Assembly (NCBI GenBank): GCA_011503125.2
Contig: WWBZ02000016.1
Span: forward strand, 3,720,001-3,784,000
Reading direction: 5' to 3'
Length of the DNA stretch: 64,000 nt
From: Botryosphaeria dothidea
Taxonomy: Eukaryota > Ascomycota > Dothideomycetes > Botryosphaeriales > Botryosphaeriaceae
Positions 23,390 through 34,932 of this stretch are shown one piece after another. The notes beneath the pieces were generated by a model. The model worked only from the letters and a program-made list of their open reading frames with translations. It made no database searches and was not told the origin of the DNA. Both the position numbers and the translations under genes were made by a program. Every line of letters begins with the position of its first letter. The stretch's first letter is position 1.

Positions 23390-25943
23390 ATGACCCGCTC
23401 TTCGTCCGAAGGCGCGGTCCGCGATGGCGGCATCCGCAAGAAGATGCGGAAGGGCACCCACAGCTGCTTCGAATGTACGCCCTCCCGTATTTCCCCATTC
23501 TCCATGCAAGGGAGCAGACGCGGCTTTTTCGTCCGCACACCCTTGCCCTGCCCCCATCCAACTCTCCCCATTCGTCTAGTGTCAGTTGCCCTTTTTGGAC
23601 CTCACTGACGTCTCCAAGGCCGCCGCCGGAAGATCCGCTGCCTCTATAACGATGAGCATCCCGGCGAATGCACCGAATGTTTCGCCCGTGGGTCGCGGTG
23701 CATCGACCAGGAGCACGCCGATCCCGATGCCATCGTCGATAATCGCAAGAACCTGCGTGAGCGTGTCGCCAAGCTGGAGGCTCTGATTGAGTCGCTGCTC
23801 GACGACCGATCTGCTGCCGGTGCTGCTGAGACCTTGAGGAAGCTGGGTGCCGAGGTCAATCCTCTCACTCCGCGCTCCGATGGCTCGTCCGTCACGCCAA
23901 ACCAGAGTACCGCCCCGCTCATGGCCATGTTTGACAATGAAGTCGTGCGTCCCTTTTCGTCCGCCACCTTGTCCTCAAGCTGACCGTGACTGTAGTTGAG
24001 TCGAGGCATCACAGCAAAACCCATTTCTGATTCCACTCCGAAGCCCGCTCCCCAGGTCCCGTGTGGCTCTACCGCCACCGTGTACGACTTCCCCGGCTTA
24101 CAGCTGTCTTGTGAGTGCGATGACATTGGCATTCCCAAAGCCAAAAAGTCCAAGGAGAAGCGGACTCGTGATACTCTCCTTGCTGTCCTCCCAGCCAGGG
24201 AAGTGGTCGAGAAGGCCATCTCCACTAACGATGATTGGTGGCGCATCTGGCGCCACAAGTTGAGCGGCACTGCCCGCGGCAGGACCTTGAAGGAGTTTGC
24301 TTACAATGCTCTCGAAAATGGGTCGCCGCCTGAAGTGGCCGTGCTTCTCCTTTGCATCGGTGTTGCTCTGGACCTGGATAACCTCAACCAAACCTTGGCA
24401 CTGGTCGACGCTTTGATCATTTCAGATGATGAATATGCAGCCACCACCGAGGGCATGGAGTGCGCCATCATGGTTTCCAAGTGCTACTCCGACATTGGTC
24501 AGCCACGCAGGGCATGGCTCACCACCCGCAAGGGTCTGATGTATGCCCAGCTGATGGTAAGTTCTCTGCACCTTCTTACCGTGCAATCACTGACCACTTC
24601 CTCAGGGACTCCAGCGAACGCATGCTTCGAACGACGTCTGGGACAGCATCTGGTGGTCATTGTATCAGACTGACCGCTTCTTGAGCTTGATGCTTGGCCT
24701 GCCTTACGGTGTACCAGACGCGCATGTTGACATGCACTTCTACAGCAAAGACACAGAGCTCGATTCACAGCGTGACTTCATGCTGAAAATCTCAGTTCTT
24801 GCGGGCAGGGTCATCGACCGTACCCAGGCTGTGCAAGAACTATCCCTCGCCTCTGCACTGGAGCTTGACCAAGAACTTGATACGCTTGCCGAGTCTGTGC
24901 CAGATGGGTGGTGGGATACCCAATCCCAAATCATCAAGACCATAGACCCTGTCCAGCTTGTTGTATTGCGCGAACGGCTCTTGGCCCAGATTTGCTTCCA
25001 ACAGCTGCGAGTCTACCTGCACTTGCCTTTCATGCTCAGGTCTGCATCGGTTCCTAACGCGTCCAAGTTTGCGTATAGCCGTGCTGCATGCTTCAGCGCG
25101 TCTCGAGAGCTGCTCCGTCTCTATCATTTCTTGCGAGGTGGTACTGGTGAGCCGCTGTACGAATGCAAGGTCATCGACTTCCTTGGCTTCACTGCAGCGG
25201 TGCTGATCATGCTGGGCCTGCTCGGATACGCACGGCTCAGTACAAAGGACAACCCGGCAGATTATCAGAATGTCATTCAGGAAGAGCAGGATTGGCGGTT
25301 GATTGAGATCACGATGGATATCTTTGGTCGTGCCTCGACTGAGAAGGGAGGCAAAGTTGCATCGCAAAGTTTGAAGGTGCTGCAACAGCTCGCAAGGGTG
25401 AGAAACCACGATTTGGATGGTGAGGATGAAGGTTGCACGTCAAAGGTGGTGATTCCCTACTTCGGCACGATATCTATCACCAGAGGGAAGAAGTTCAACC
25501 ACGTATCGGCTAAAAAGAAGACTTCTGCGGCTCCGGCAAGCGAGGGAGCCTGTATACCCCCTGCTTCAACCGCCACTGGCGCACCGGCGCTCGGTCCCAA
25601 CATGTCTCCTACAACGAACGTTCAACAGCAAGGCTTCCTTCCGTCTCCCACTCAGACGCACAATCAGCACTCCTCTGCAAGCTCTATCAGCGGAGAATCC
25701 AATGGTGCCAACAACCCTTACATCGCTTACGACCCTTTCCTATTCCCCGGACCATTGGATCCGTCAGCTTGGGCGCCTGGAACAGAGGGGATTGACAACC
25801 TGATGGGCGGTAACCATGTAGGGCATTGGCCCAATCTGGCTACAAATTTGGACATCGATCAGGATTGGTCGTGGTTCATGGGCGGAGCGCCGATCGGAGG
25901 CGCTCAACTTTCGGGACAAAATCCGATTGGTCATGCGTCATGA
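23390..25943 (+). CDS. Zn2Cys6 transcription factor with fungal-specific TF domain
   Basis: Nuclear DNA-binding regulator. Four exons: 23390-23474, 23619-23944, 23996-24556 and 24606-25943, total 769 aa. The binuclear zinc cluster is split by intron 1 and restored by splicing: Cys26, 29, 36, 46, 49 and 56, in SCFECRRRKIRCLYND then ECTECFARGSRC. A linker and leucine-containing dimerisation helix follow (RNLRERVAKLEALIESLLDD). The fungal-specific TF domain lies about 230-530, with typical DVWDSIWWSLYQTDRFLSLML and LGLPYGVPDAHVD. The C-terminus is Ser/Pro/Gln/Asn-rich, consistent with an activation region. The ATG at 23390 precedes the zinc cluster by 25 codons. Its targets are unknown; neighbours include two oxidoreductases, but co-regulation is only a guess. 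Confidence 0.93.
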
Positions 25944-26366
25944 TCGATTTGAAAAATATTAGGGACGGAGTTTGCGGATAATACCCAACTTATTTGTTGT
26001 ATCATAAATATCCAATGGTTAGTCGCTGGCGGAGATTCCCCGGTAAACAATATAATGACTTAGTCAATTCATGCGCTACAACTAGTCGAGACGCAGTGTG
26101 GAAGCCGGTAGCAAATAGGCACTAACATGCTTGCTTGCGTTATCTTATGCCTAGTCACCGGCCGACCTGCACCTGGCATGTGAATTGTGCCAAAACGGGC
26201 GAGTCCTGAGCCGCGTTCGTATATTCGTCATCATTGGCGGGCAAACAACATCATCTCAAGTTTTTCCCGCCGTGCAACATTCAACAACACATCACCCCAC
26301 AACCACGTCCAGCTAGACACACAGCCACTTTTCCAACCCACCAACCACACAAAACACATACACGCG
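25944..26366. promoter_or_regulatory. Intergenic region with MDR oxidoreductase promoter
   Basis: AT-rich 3' flank of the regulator, then a CAAC/CACA-rich leader (26270-26366) before the oxidoreductase start. Sixty in-frame codons upstream of 26367 are open but low-complexity, and I treat them as 5' UTR. Confidence 0.5.
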
Positions 26367-27425
26367 ATGACCTCCGCACCCACAGCCAGCATGCAAGCCT
26401 GGCAATCGCCCGGCGTCACCACCACCCTCGAAGCCTCTCTCGCCCTCAACCCCGCCGCCCCCGCACCCACGCCGCAGGACCTGCGCCCCAACGAGCTGCT
26501 CCTCGAGGTCCTCGCCGCGGGGCTCAACCCGGCCGACTACAAGCCGGCCGAGCTGGGCCTGCTCTCCAAGCTCGCCTTCCGCGGCCCGCCCTACGTGCCC
26601 GGCATGGACTTCGCCGCGCGCGTCGTCGCCGCGCACCCGTCCGTCGCGGACGCCGCTCTCGCCGAGCGCGGCGCCCTCGTCTTCGGTGCCATCAGCAACC
26701 AGCCGCGGCCCCGCTTCGGCGGCACGCTGGGCCGGTACGTCGTGGTGCCGGCGACGCACTGCGCGCGCGTGCCGGCCGGCGTGCGCGCGGACGAGGCCGC
26801 GGGCGCGGGCGTGGCCGGGCTGAGCGCGCTCGGGGCCATGGCCGGGGGCGCCGTGCGCGAGGGCAGCAAGGTCTTCGTCAACGGCGGGTCGGGCGGCGTG
26901 GGCACGTTCGCGATCCAGATGGCGAAGGCGCTGGGGGCGGCGCACGTGACGGCGACGTGCTCGGCCGGGAACGTCGAGCTGTGTCGCGGGCTGGGCGCGG
27001 ACGAGGTGTTGGACTATCGGAGCGTGGATGTGGTCGAGGAGTTGAAGAGCGGGGGGAGGGTGTTTGATATCGTGGTGGACAATGTGGGCGATCCGGCGCA
27101 GAAGTTGTATGAGAGTGCGGGGAGCTTCTTGAAGGAGGGCGGCAGCTATGTGCAGATTGGGGCGAGTATGTCGTTTGCGGGTGCGCGGTCGATTGCGAGC
27201 AGGGTGTTGTTGCCGAAGTTCTTGGGGGGTGGGGAGAGGAAGTTCAGGGTCTTCTTGCTCAAGGTGGAGGCGGGGAATTTGAAGAGGATTGGGGAGTGGA
27301 TGAAGGAAGGGAAGGTCAAGACGGTCATTGACCAGACTTTCGAGTTTGACGAGGTGCCGAAGGCATTTGAGAAGCTGAGGCAGGGAAGGACAAGGGGAAA
27401 GATTGTGGTGCACGTTGGCAAATAA
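26367..27425 (+). CDS. Zinc-less MDR oxidoreductase (quinone-reductase / enoyl-reductase-like)
   Basis: NADPH-dependent medium-chain reductase; relatives reduce quinones or conjugated enones. Single exon, 352 aa from MTSAPTASMQAW. The GroES-like N-terminal domain (1-130) has LLLEVLAAGLNPADYKPAE and YVPGMDFAARV, with no catalytic or structural Zn ligands. The Rossmann domain shows GGSGGVGTFAIQMAKALGA, CSAGNVELCRGLGADEVLDY and FDIVVDNVGDP. The C-terminal sequence FDEVPKAFEKLRQGRTRGKIVV is standard. The frame is open upstream to 26187, but the added residues are low-complexity. Third-position GC is very high in the 5' two thirds, which explains several long antisense frames that I reject. Substrate unknown. 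Confidence 0.92.
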   Translation: MTSAPTASMQAWQSPGVTTTLEASLALNPAAPAPTPQDLRPNELLLEVLAAGLNPADYKPAELGLLSKLAFRGPPYVPGMDFAARVVAAHPSVADAALAERGALVFGAISNQPRPRFGGTLGRYVVVPATHCARVPAGVRADEAAGAGVAGLSALGAMAGGAVREGSKVFVNGGSGGVGTFAIQMAKALGAAHVTATCSAGNVELCRGLGADEVLDYRSVDVVEELKSGGRVFDIVVDNVGDPAQKLYESAGSFLKEGGSYVQIGASMSFAGARSIASRVLLPKFLGGGERKFRVFLLKVEAGNLKRIGEWMKEGKVKTVIDQTFEFDEVPKAFEKLRQGRTRGKIVVHVGK

Positions 27426-29342
27426 GGGTTGTCTTTTACTGCTACGAAGTTACGACAAAATGAGCTCTAGGAGGTACCGGAAAGGAGTTGGTTTCTACTT
27501 TATGGATAACTTTTTGTCAGCAGCCGGAATTTACACCAAGCGTAATACGCTTAAGGAGCAAGGTCCAATGCACACCCTGATAAATCCGACTTGTTCGGTG
27601 TATGATGTCGAAAATAGGCATCGTCTTTGCTGGGCTGGATATATCCATAGTTGCTCCTCCGCGAAGACCACTTTTTTAGGTGAATGCTAAAGGTCGTTAC
27701 TACTCACGAATGAGGCATAGATTCTTTCTCCTGGGGTGATGGTGATTCCAATGAAAATATCTCTGGAGGTAAACCCACAAAGACGCCAAGAGTTTCCAGT
27801 CTCTCCGAATAGAGGCAGTACATGATACAGTTGGCTATCCGAACACTGGTTGTTTTGCCGGAACTCGCACTTTGAACTCTATAAGCTTTGCTACAAGCGT
27901 TATATTTAAAGAGCTTCGAGGTAAAAAGCGAGGAGCACGAGCGGTGATTCGAGTGCGGAGCAGCTATCGGTAGGATCCATGCACTTGTAGATCCCGTTCA
28001 CAAACATTGACCCGCTGACAGCACAGAAGTCATGAGGGCCGTTTACCTATCTAAAGTCGTATATATAGATGCTTGTGAACATCTTTGACCAACTGATCCT
28101 CCCATTTCATGCTATACTCGGAATCTTGCAAGTGCACAGTCAACAACTTATGGTGTACCAACCCAATACTTCCCTCCGTGGCTGGAAAACAACACTCAGG
28201 CTACATTAGAGTAGGTATGGAGATTATGATATGGTCATTCAGTGATAAAATCTATCAATTCTGACTGGAATTGGGGAGTAAAGTGATTTGAAGATACTAT
28301 AGGCACCTTTGAGTTCGTGGCTGAAAGCCCCTTGATGCCAACTACAGTACATTCTTCCCAAGTTGGTATAAAACCTGTCATTGTCAACCTTTTCGAAAAT
28401 AGGGTTGCTCGATGGAGAAATCCCCGCGGGAAATCATAGATTTAAAAAGAGAACGAACAAGAGTCCAGCGTAAAGGGCTCGTGATCGTCGGCGTACTGCG
28501 TTATTGAAGCACAGCACGTGGCTGACATGGAGAAGTTGTTTCACGCTCGGAAACTGTTGGGCCGCTTTCATCAATTCGGGGATCAGTACACCACAACGTT
28601 CAGTTGTGATTGAATTAGTGCGAACGTCATCGAAAAGCAAGGTACGTTTTTGAGACGCGTTAACCTGCAGGCTTCATGGTGGCTTGGCGGGGGCTTGGAC
28701 GCGAATACTTGCGCGTAATCGGGAAACCTCCACAAAAACGACCAAGATCATGTGGGAAGGGCGACAATGAAGTCCAGGGTGTCTAATCAGAGCCCTTAGT
28801 TTGTAGGCGAGTCTACGTCACTACCCATGGATGGGAAGTAGTTATTGGGCTTTCATGCATATAGAAAGAAATCGTGCGACAGGGTGCTAAATTAGAACCG
28901 GAAGATTCTGGCGGCAGTTGCTTGAGATAACTCTGATAAGTCTATGTGTGAAGCTCAAGACACGTCTGTTAGACCTGTATGAGGTCACTCGAGACATGTG
29001 AGAGCAAGAGTACGCTCCGCCGGAAAGGCTCGCGCCGCTCAACAATGCGGGGTTATCATTATCAGGTCTCTGCGGCACTGGTCAATGATTCTGCAGCGTA
29101 GTACATGTGACTTGAGCAGACCGGTCATCCACCTCTGAATAGACAGAAACATCAATGAACACACATATCATTTGAACTCATTGGAAGCATTGGCCGAATC
29201 TCGAGACTACATAACACGACACGGATCAGACATGAGGGACTGCAAGTGGTACGGACAAATACAATAACGAACACAAGAAAAGATCGATGGACCGGCGATA
29301 CAAGGTCAACAAGTAGTTACTGCACCATGAGAAAGAGATTCG
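27426..29342. other. Long AT-richer gene-free region (1.9 kb)
   Basis: No frame above ~95 codons and no conserved motif. Base composition is visibly more AT-rich than in the flanking genes, with many TATA/ATTT words (for example 27900-28080 and 28200-28320). It may contain decayed repeats, but I found no terminal repeats, transposase relic or tRNA. Confidence 0.5.
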
Positions 29343-31105
29343 TTACAACACACCTGGAACAGTAACGCTGCCCTTCCTCGCCGCATGCTCCAGCACCTCC
29401 TTCTCATCGTTGCTGCTACCAGCATCCTTCGCCAGTTCATCTCCGTCCTTGACCTCCTGCGCGTACTCCTCATCGAGGTCACGATCGAGCTTCTCGCCGT
29501 ACAGGTTCTGGGGATTGAGGGCAAGGGCGCCCTTGGGGATGAGCGTGGCGGAAAGGACGATGACGCAGATGAGGGTGAATTGCACGCCTGCGATGTTCTG
29601 GATGGCCGGACTGATGTCGCCGTCGTTCTGGGTGTTGATGCGGTCGACGTAGCGGCCGAGCAGCGGGCTAGCGATGGCGTACATGACGATGTAGGTTGCG
29701 TACAGGAAGGCCATGACGGCGCCAAGAGGCGACAAGTCCTTCTCCTCCGACTCCTTGCGCGCGAGGGTGGCTTGGATGTAGGCCGCCAGCGACACGTCGC
29801 CAGCCGCCCAGCCGAACGAGACAGGCAGGAAGGTCGCGGCGACGATCCAGGCCTGGCTGACGTCGTTGCGGGGTGGGTTCCAGTAGGGGAGATACCAGAC
29901 AATAAGTAGGGTGAGGGCATCCAGGCGGAGCCAAGGGATGGGCGTCTTGATGAAGTTGGTGAACAGGAAGACGAAGAGGGCGCCGAGGAGTTCGCCGAAG
30001 TTGGAGCCGCCGACCATGATCTGCGACCAAGCCGAGTTGCCCAAATATCGACGCGCAATCGCCGGCGCGATACCATTCTCAAGGTACCGGTGGCCGTAGA
30101 GAGCAATAGTGTAACCCGGCAGCAGCCAGAACATCTTGCGGCTGGTGAAGATGAGTTTGGCCCCCGTCCATACGGAGACGACGAACAACCTGGCACCATT
30201 GAGGATAGCCTTGAAATAGTTGGGCGAGTCGACTTTTTCAAGATCGGTGGACATGAAGCCGAGATTAGAAATGAAGAACCACGAGATGGCTGCCAGTGCA
30301 AAGCAGATGGGCGTGATTATGAAGGACATGTTGTTGCCAAGTGCCGGGATGAGGCCGAGAGCGGTGCAGAAGGCCCCTGAGGTGCCAGCAACTTCGTAGA
30401 AGATATGGACAAGAGCATCTTTTATTTCCGAGTTAGCATTTGATTGAACTGTGCATTGGTGATACTGAACACTTACCCATGCGCCTTAGCTTCTGGACAT
30501 TGCCACCGACGATATCACGGGGAATTACACGGCGAATTAGCTCAACCATTCCATATGCAATACCCGCAATGGTATAGATGGGAATCATTCCGTCAGTATT
30601 GTAGTCTCCATAGTACGAGAAGTCTTCATCGTCCGTGATGCTACTGGGTCTGATCCTTCCGCCTGTGGCAGCGTCGACAATAAGGAGAATGGCAGTGAGG
30701 AGACCAAACATGACAATGGCACAGGATAGGACCAGTCTCGTAGGCCATCGTTTAATGAGCGGAGCGATCAGGATGGCCCCGACGCACTGAAACGCCTGAT
30801 TGAGACCTTGGAGAAGACCAACACGCTCGAATGTCTTTTTGGGAGTGCCGGCCACTTCGGCGTCATAATCGTAACGATTAGTGGCAAGGGCCGTGATGGA
30901 ACCATTGAAAGCTGGAAACAATTAGTAAGTGAAACGCGAAGAACGGTGCATGGTTCCTGGCAGTCTTCAAGTGAAAGAGGACCTTACCTTCAAGCCCAAA
31001 TTTGTAAAGCATGATACCGAGGATGTAGAGAGCAATGTTTCTCCTCTCCTTGGCAGAGAAGAGATGCCAGCTCTCAACAACGGTTGACACAACCGGCAGT
31101 CCCAT
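29343..31105 (-). CDS. MFS-like multi-pass membrane transporter
   Basis: Predicted integral membrane carrier of the major facilitator fold. Three exons: 31105-30988, 30911-30477 and 30418-29343, introns 76 and 58 bp, total 542 aa. The start MGLPVVSTVVESWHLFSAKE precedes TM1. The sequence ERRNIALYILGIMLYKFGLE is joined by the splice to AFNGSITALATNRYD. About 11-12 hydrophobic segments follow, including RLVLSCAIVMFGLLTAILLI, FIITPICFALAAISWFFI, MVGGSNFGELLGALFVFLF and GVQFTLICVIVLSATLIP. A soluble loop of about 45 residues, acidic in its second half (ITDDEDFSYYGDYNTDG), sits between early helices. The tail is charged and soluble (EEYAQEVKDGDELAKD). It lacks the drug-exporter and sugar-porter signatures, so I cannot name a substrate; it resembles an uncharacterised fungal MFS group. 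Confidence 0.8.
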
Positions 31106-32551
31106 GGCGTATGAGTGCTCTGTGCAGAACAGTTAGTCAAGGAGTCGTAGTGTGCGGAAGGTGTCGAGTCGATCCAAAGACCTGGGTTGCAGGCCGACTC
31201 CTTTATGATTTCCTATTGGGCTGGGCAGGAAGCATCACTTTGAAGCCCCATATGGCAAATTCATGATTTTGTCGAGGCAGCGGGTTGCATCTGCAGTGGC
31301 CACAACCAGCCAGACGCAACAGAGATGCTCAGCACGTGGGTGCGTCAATTTCCCCGTACTCAAGATCTGCCAAGCAGTCCAGGGCGGCGAGGGTATAGGC
31401 ACGCTTTAATCGAGCGAGGAGAGGCAAGTCGGCTTCCCGTCTCCATTGAAGCGCCTTCGGACCACTGCCGAAACAGTGCAGGCTCCGGCGTAGGGTTAGC
31501 CAAGACCGGCGGGGCGCAATAGGAGGAGCGGAAGCTGAAGGCTCATTTCCTAATATATGGTGTAGCGGCTTCAGACGTTTGTTCCAGCAGCCCGGTAGCG
31601 CATGCGCTGACGAGTGAAAGCATTAGCTGAGTAATCTTAAATTTGCCTCAGGGCCAAGCGCAAGAGAGGATCAACCACGTGGAGAGACATTGACGAAAAA
31701 GGAAAATGAGGCATAATCGCACACGGTTCGTGCGCCATGAGAGATGGGCATCACCATCATCGAGCCGAATTCTTTCATCGACGCAGCGGACTCGATGGGT
31801 ATTTACGACGAATAGAAGGGCAGAGTTTCGCACATGGTAGCGGGAGAGAACGGCGGAACAGATTCGAAGGCTTGATTTCTCGAAGTCTGACCGCGGAAAG
31901 GGCAGGCGGGCAGCATAGCCACAATTTGACGGAACATTGGCGAAGGATTGGAGCGGGCGAAGTTGAGGGCGAGAACAGAGCTGTATGGAGGCTTGGCCGA
32001 TGCCAATGCCGCGCTTGGTAGCCAGCGGCGTTGGCGGCATTGCGCGGAGACACCACCATGGTTGGGCCTCGACTCGTGGTTGGTTATTTTTTCCAACTGG
32101 GCATTGTTGCCACGAGGCGCGAGAAGTAGATCAAGATGTTGGAATTTGTATGACGAAGCTGTTTCACTCAGCCCATGCAATCAGGTTCTGCTGGCCACTG
32201 TCGGCCTCTTCATACGCCGCTCCTCAATAGAGGAGAATGTGTGATATCTGCCAGCGGCTGCGATCGAAACCAGATCGTGGGTGCGTCGTTGGATGAGCGA
32301 TTTGGACACTGAGACTCCAGGATTACTGACACGGCAGCGTCCGAGCACAAGAGTGAACTTAAAGGTCAGTTAATACTCAAGCTACCCCATACTCACCGAG
32401 AACCCAACCGGAGTTGAGCTCACTTTAACCATCCTCGGTAATAGACTTCGGCGCATCCAGAATAGAACGTTTGAGCCTCGATTCAGTCGTATGGTTTATA
32501 CTACAGCGGTTTTTACAAGAAATTCCAGGACCAACTCACCCAACTTCTCTT
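31106..32551. other. Intergenic spacer (1.4 kb)
   Basis: Promoter side of the MFS-like gene and 3' flank of the mS29 gene. Open frames on both strands are short and mutually overlapping. I see nothing I can support. Confidence 0.5.
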
Positions 32552-34060
32552 TCATATCCTATACTTGACAGTAGCTCTCTCAAGCTCTCCGATGATGCCA
32601 CCGCCAGACACCGTCCACTTCTCACTGACCAGGTTCTCGTCAACCGTCCGTCTCATCATGCCGCTCTGAGCATAGTACTCCATGATAGCCCTCGCCTCTT
32701 CGCGTGACAATCCTTTCACATTCAACGCCTCTGCATTGGACAATGCGCTCAGACTGCGTTCGTCGATCTTCTTGTACGGATCCCACGTGGGAAGGTCCTT
32801 GGCGCCGGCTTGCCTTGCCTCAATTGTCTCAATAGCGAAGTCCAAGGCGTTCGACTTGGGCGAATTGCTACCGGAGGTAGCAGCAAGAACCATGCCGCCA
32901 TTACGAAGTTTTGCTGTTCCATTGAGCAGATTAATGAAATGGCGGACGAGGACGAAATCGTGGGCGTGAATGGGCTTGGCATCGCGGTCGATGTACTCGC
33001 TGTTGTTCAAGATGAACGAGATGTTGTCAAGGCAGACCATGACCGGGGGGCGTGCGAGCGCTTCCTCGCCGCTTGGTGCCGTGAGCTCCTTCCAAAAAGC
33101 CTGCAGCACCGGCCATGCGACATCCGCCTCTTTCGCGCCGAGTTGTGCCAATTGCAAAAGTGTGGTATCTTCCTTGACTGATATCGGAAGGGTATGTTTC
33201 TGCGAGAGCTTCAGGTTTTCAAGGACCTTCTCGTTGGCCTTCGCAATCTGGCCAAGGAGAGAAGCAGTGTAGTTCTTCTGGAAGTACTGGGTGGGGTTGG
33301 TGCCGTCGAGAGGAGCGTAGGCAGTATGGCCGATGGTCAGCTCCATAGCTGTTCAGTATAAGTCAGTTCCAGCGTGCGTATTCTCATGAGGCTGTTTATA
33401 CGCACCATCAGGGAAGTTGATGACAACCCAGCGCTTAAGGAAAGCCATAGTCATGGCCTGCAGCAGCAGCGTGGTCTTGCCGCTGGCTCTTTCACCGTGA
33501 ATGATCTTCCTGAAGCTCTGCTTCTGCGCAGTAGCGTCGTCAGCGTGCACAGCACTGATCAGCTTGCCTAGCTCGACAGTCTCCCGTCTGACGAGCATGG
33601 CAGGCCGTCTGAACAAGCCCCAGCCTTGGTTGGACTTGAAAGCATCGACAGCGCGTAATTGGTCGACGACAGGATCCATTGGTATTCCCAGCACCTTTCC
33701 CTGGATGTGTGCATCTCCGATGTCCTCGGCCTTGAGGTCCTGCAGGCCGGGGACCTCGAGAGCATTGGTGTTGCTTAGAACGATGCGCTTGCGTTGCTGC
33801 TTGCGTTCGCCAGTGGCTGGTCTACGTCCGGTCTCCTTCGAGGCAGCGTTCTTCTTTATCCGGAGACCCTTGACGCCTTTCTTAGGCGGGCCGGCGGTGG
33901 AAGTGCCCTTCTTCTGATTCGGGTTCTTGAGCTTCGCGGCGGAGGTCGAGAAGGCGGCGGCGGGCGTGGCGCGGGCCAGGAATTGCGGGCGTTGGAGATA
34001 TGGAGCGGAGAGAACAGCAGGACGCAGGGGCAATTGCTCCAAGCAATGTCTCGGAGGCAT
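32552..34060 (-). CDS. RSM23: Mitochondrial small-ribosomal-subunit protein mS29 (DAP3/Rsm23)
   Basis: GTP-binding protein of the mitochondrial small ribosomal subunit. Two exons, 34060-33406 and 33348-32552, with a 57-bp intron (phase 1), encode 483 aa. An Arg/Ala/Ser-rich presequence (RPAVLSAPYLQRPQFLARA, then AAAFSTSAA) fits mitochondrial import. The body has GWGLFRRPAMLVRRETVEL, the P-loop GERASGKTTLLLQAM (about 189-203), VINFPDAMELTIGHTAY across the splice, the Walker-B-like PPVMVCLDNISFI, and FVLVRHFINLLNG. The frame continues upstream of Met 34060, but those codons overlap the divergent Rrs1 promoter, and the presequence argues for 34060. It is a head-to-head neighbour of Rrs1. Confidence 0.92.
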
Positions 34061-34262
34061 CGTTGAGGCTCGAGTGATGGGAAGAAGATGACGGGTGATG
34101 GGCGCGACAAATTCACGGCCGCGGCGCGCAACGGACGTTTTTCCACCGCCGGCCGCCCGCGCACGGACCCGCATCTCGTATGGGAATTTTTTGGCGGAGC
34201 ATCTGCACCCTCCGCCTTCTTCGCCTTCTCTACTTCCACACGACCCCATTACTCCGTTCACC
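34061..34262. promoter_or_regulatory. Compact bidirectional promoter, RSM23 / RRS1
   Basis: Only 202 bp separate the two start codons of these divergent genes, so they must share promoter DNA. It contains a GC-rich core with GGCCGCGGCGCG near 34120. Both genes serve ribosome production (mitochondrial and cytosolic), so co-regulation is plausible. Confidence 0.7.
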
Positions 34263-34932
34263 ATGAGCGCAGACGCCGAGATGATGGATGTCGACGGTGC
34301 GACCGCAAATGGCGCCCAAAAACGCCCGTACGTCCACTGCGCACTCGTTTCCGCACTCTCTCCACTAATGCTAATTTATTCCCTATAGCCCGGTGACGGT
34401 TGAAAAGCCTATTCCCTACACCTTCGACTTGGGCAACCTCCTGTGCACCGATGCGAATCCGCTCTCAGAGTCCGACGAAGACACCCTCCGCTACACCGCC
34501 CGCGACTGCGCCCAGGTCCTCATCAACCAGCTGCTCACCACCTGCGCCGTCCGTTCCACCAAGGAAGGCGTCTTGCTCGACTTGCCCACTCCCACCACCC
34601 CTCTCCCGCGTGAGAAGCCGGCGCCCAAGCCGAAGGAGCCCACCAAGTGGGAACTGTTCGCCGCGAAGAAGGGCATCAAGGACAAGAAGAAGGAGGGTAA
34701 CCTGGTCTACGACGAAGAGAAGGGTGAATGGGTGCCCAAGTGGGGTTACAAGGGCAAGAACAAGGACGCGGATGACCAATGGTTGGTCGAGGTTGACGAG
34801 AAGAAGGAGGCTAAGACCGGCGAGGCCGAAAACCCGCGCGCGCTGAGCCGCCAGGAGAAGATTGAGAGAGTCAAGAGGAATGAGAGAAAACAGAGGGCCA
34901 ACGAAGCGAGGGCAAGGAAGAAGGGCGCGTAA
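34263..34932 (+). CDS. RRS1: Ribosome biogenesis regulatory protein Rrs1
   Basis: Nuclear factor needed for 60S subunit assembly, working with Rpf2 to load the 5S RNP. Two exons, 34263-34327 and 34389-34932, with a 61-bp intron (phase 2), give 202 aa. After a short acidic start the conserved block reads VEKPIPYTFDLGNLLCTDAN and DTLRYTARDCAQVLINQLL. The signature LPREKPAPKPKEPTKWELFA then KKGIKDKKK follows, then DEEKGEWVPKWGYKG. The C-terminus is a Lys/Arg-rich nucleolar tail (KIERVKRNERKQRANEARAR). Length matches the fungal family (about 200 aa). Confidence 0.95.

Noticed and set aside
26313..27413. 366-codon minus-strand frame antisense to the MDR oxidoreductase
   Set aside because: His/Arg/Pro-rich antisense product of a very GC3-rich gene; the plus strand has the full MDR fold.
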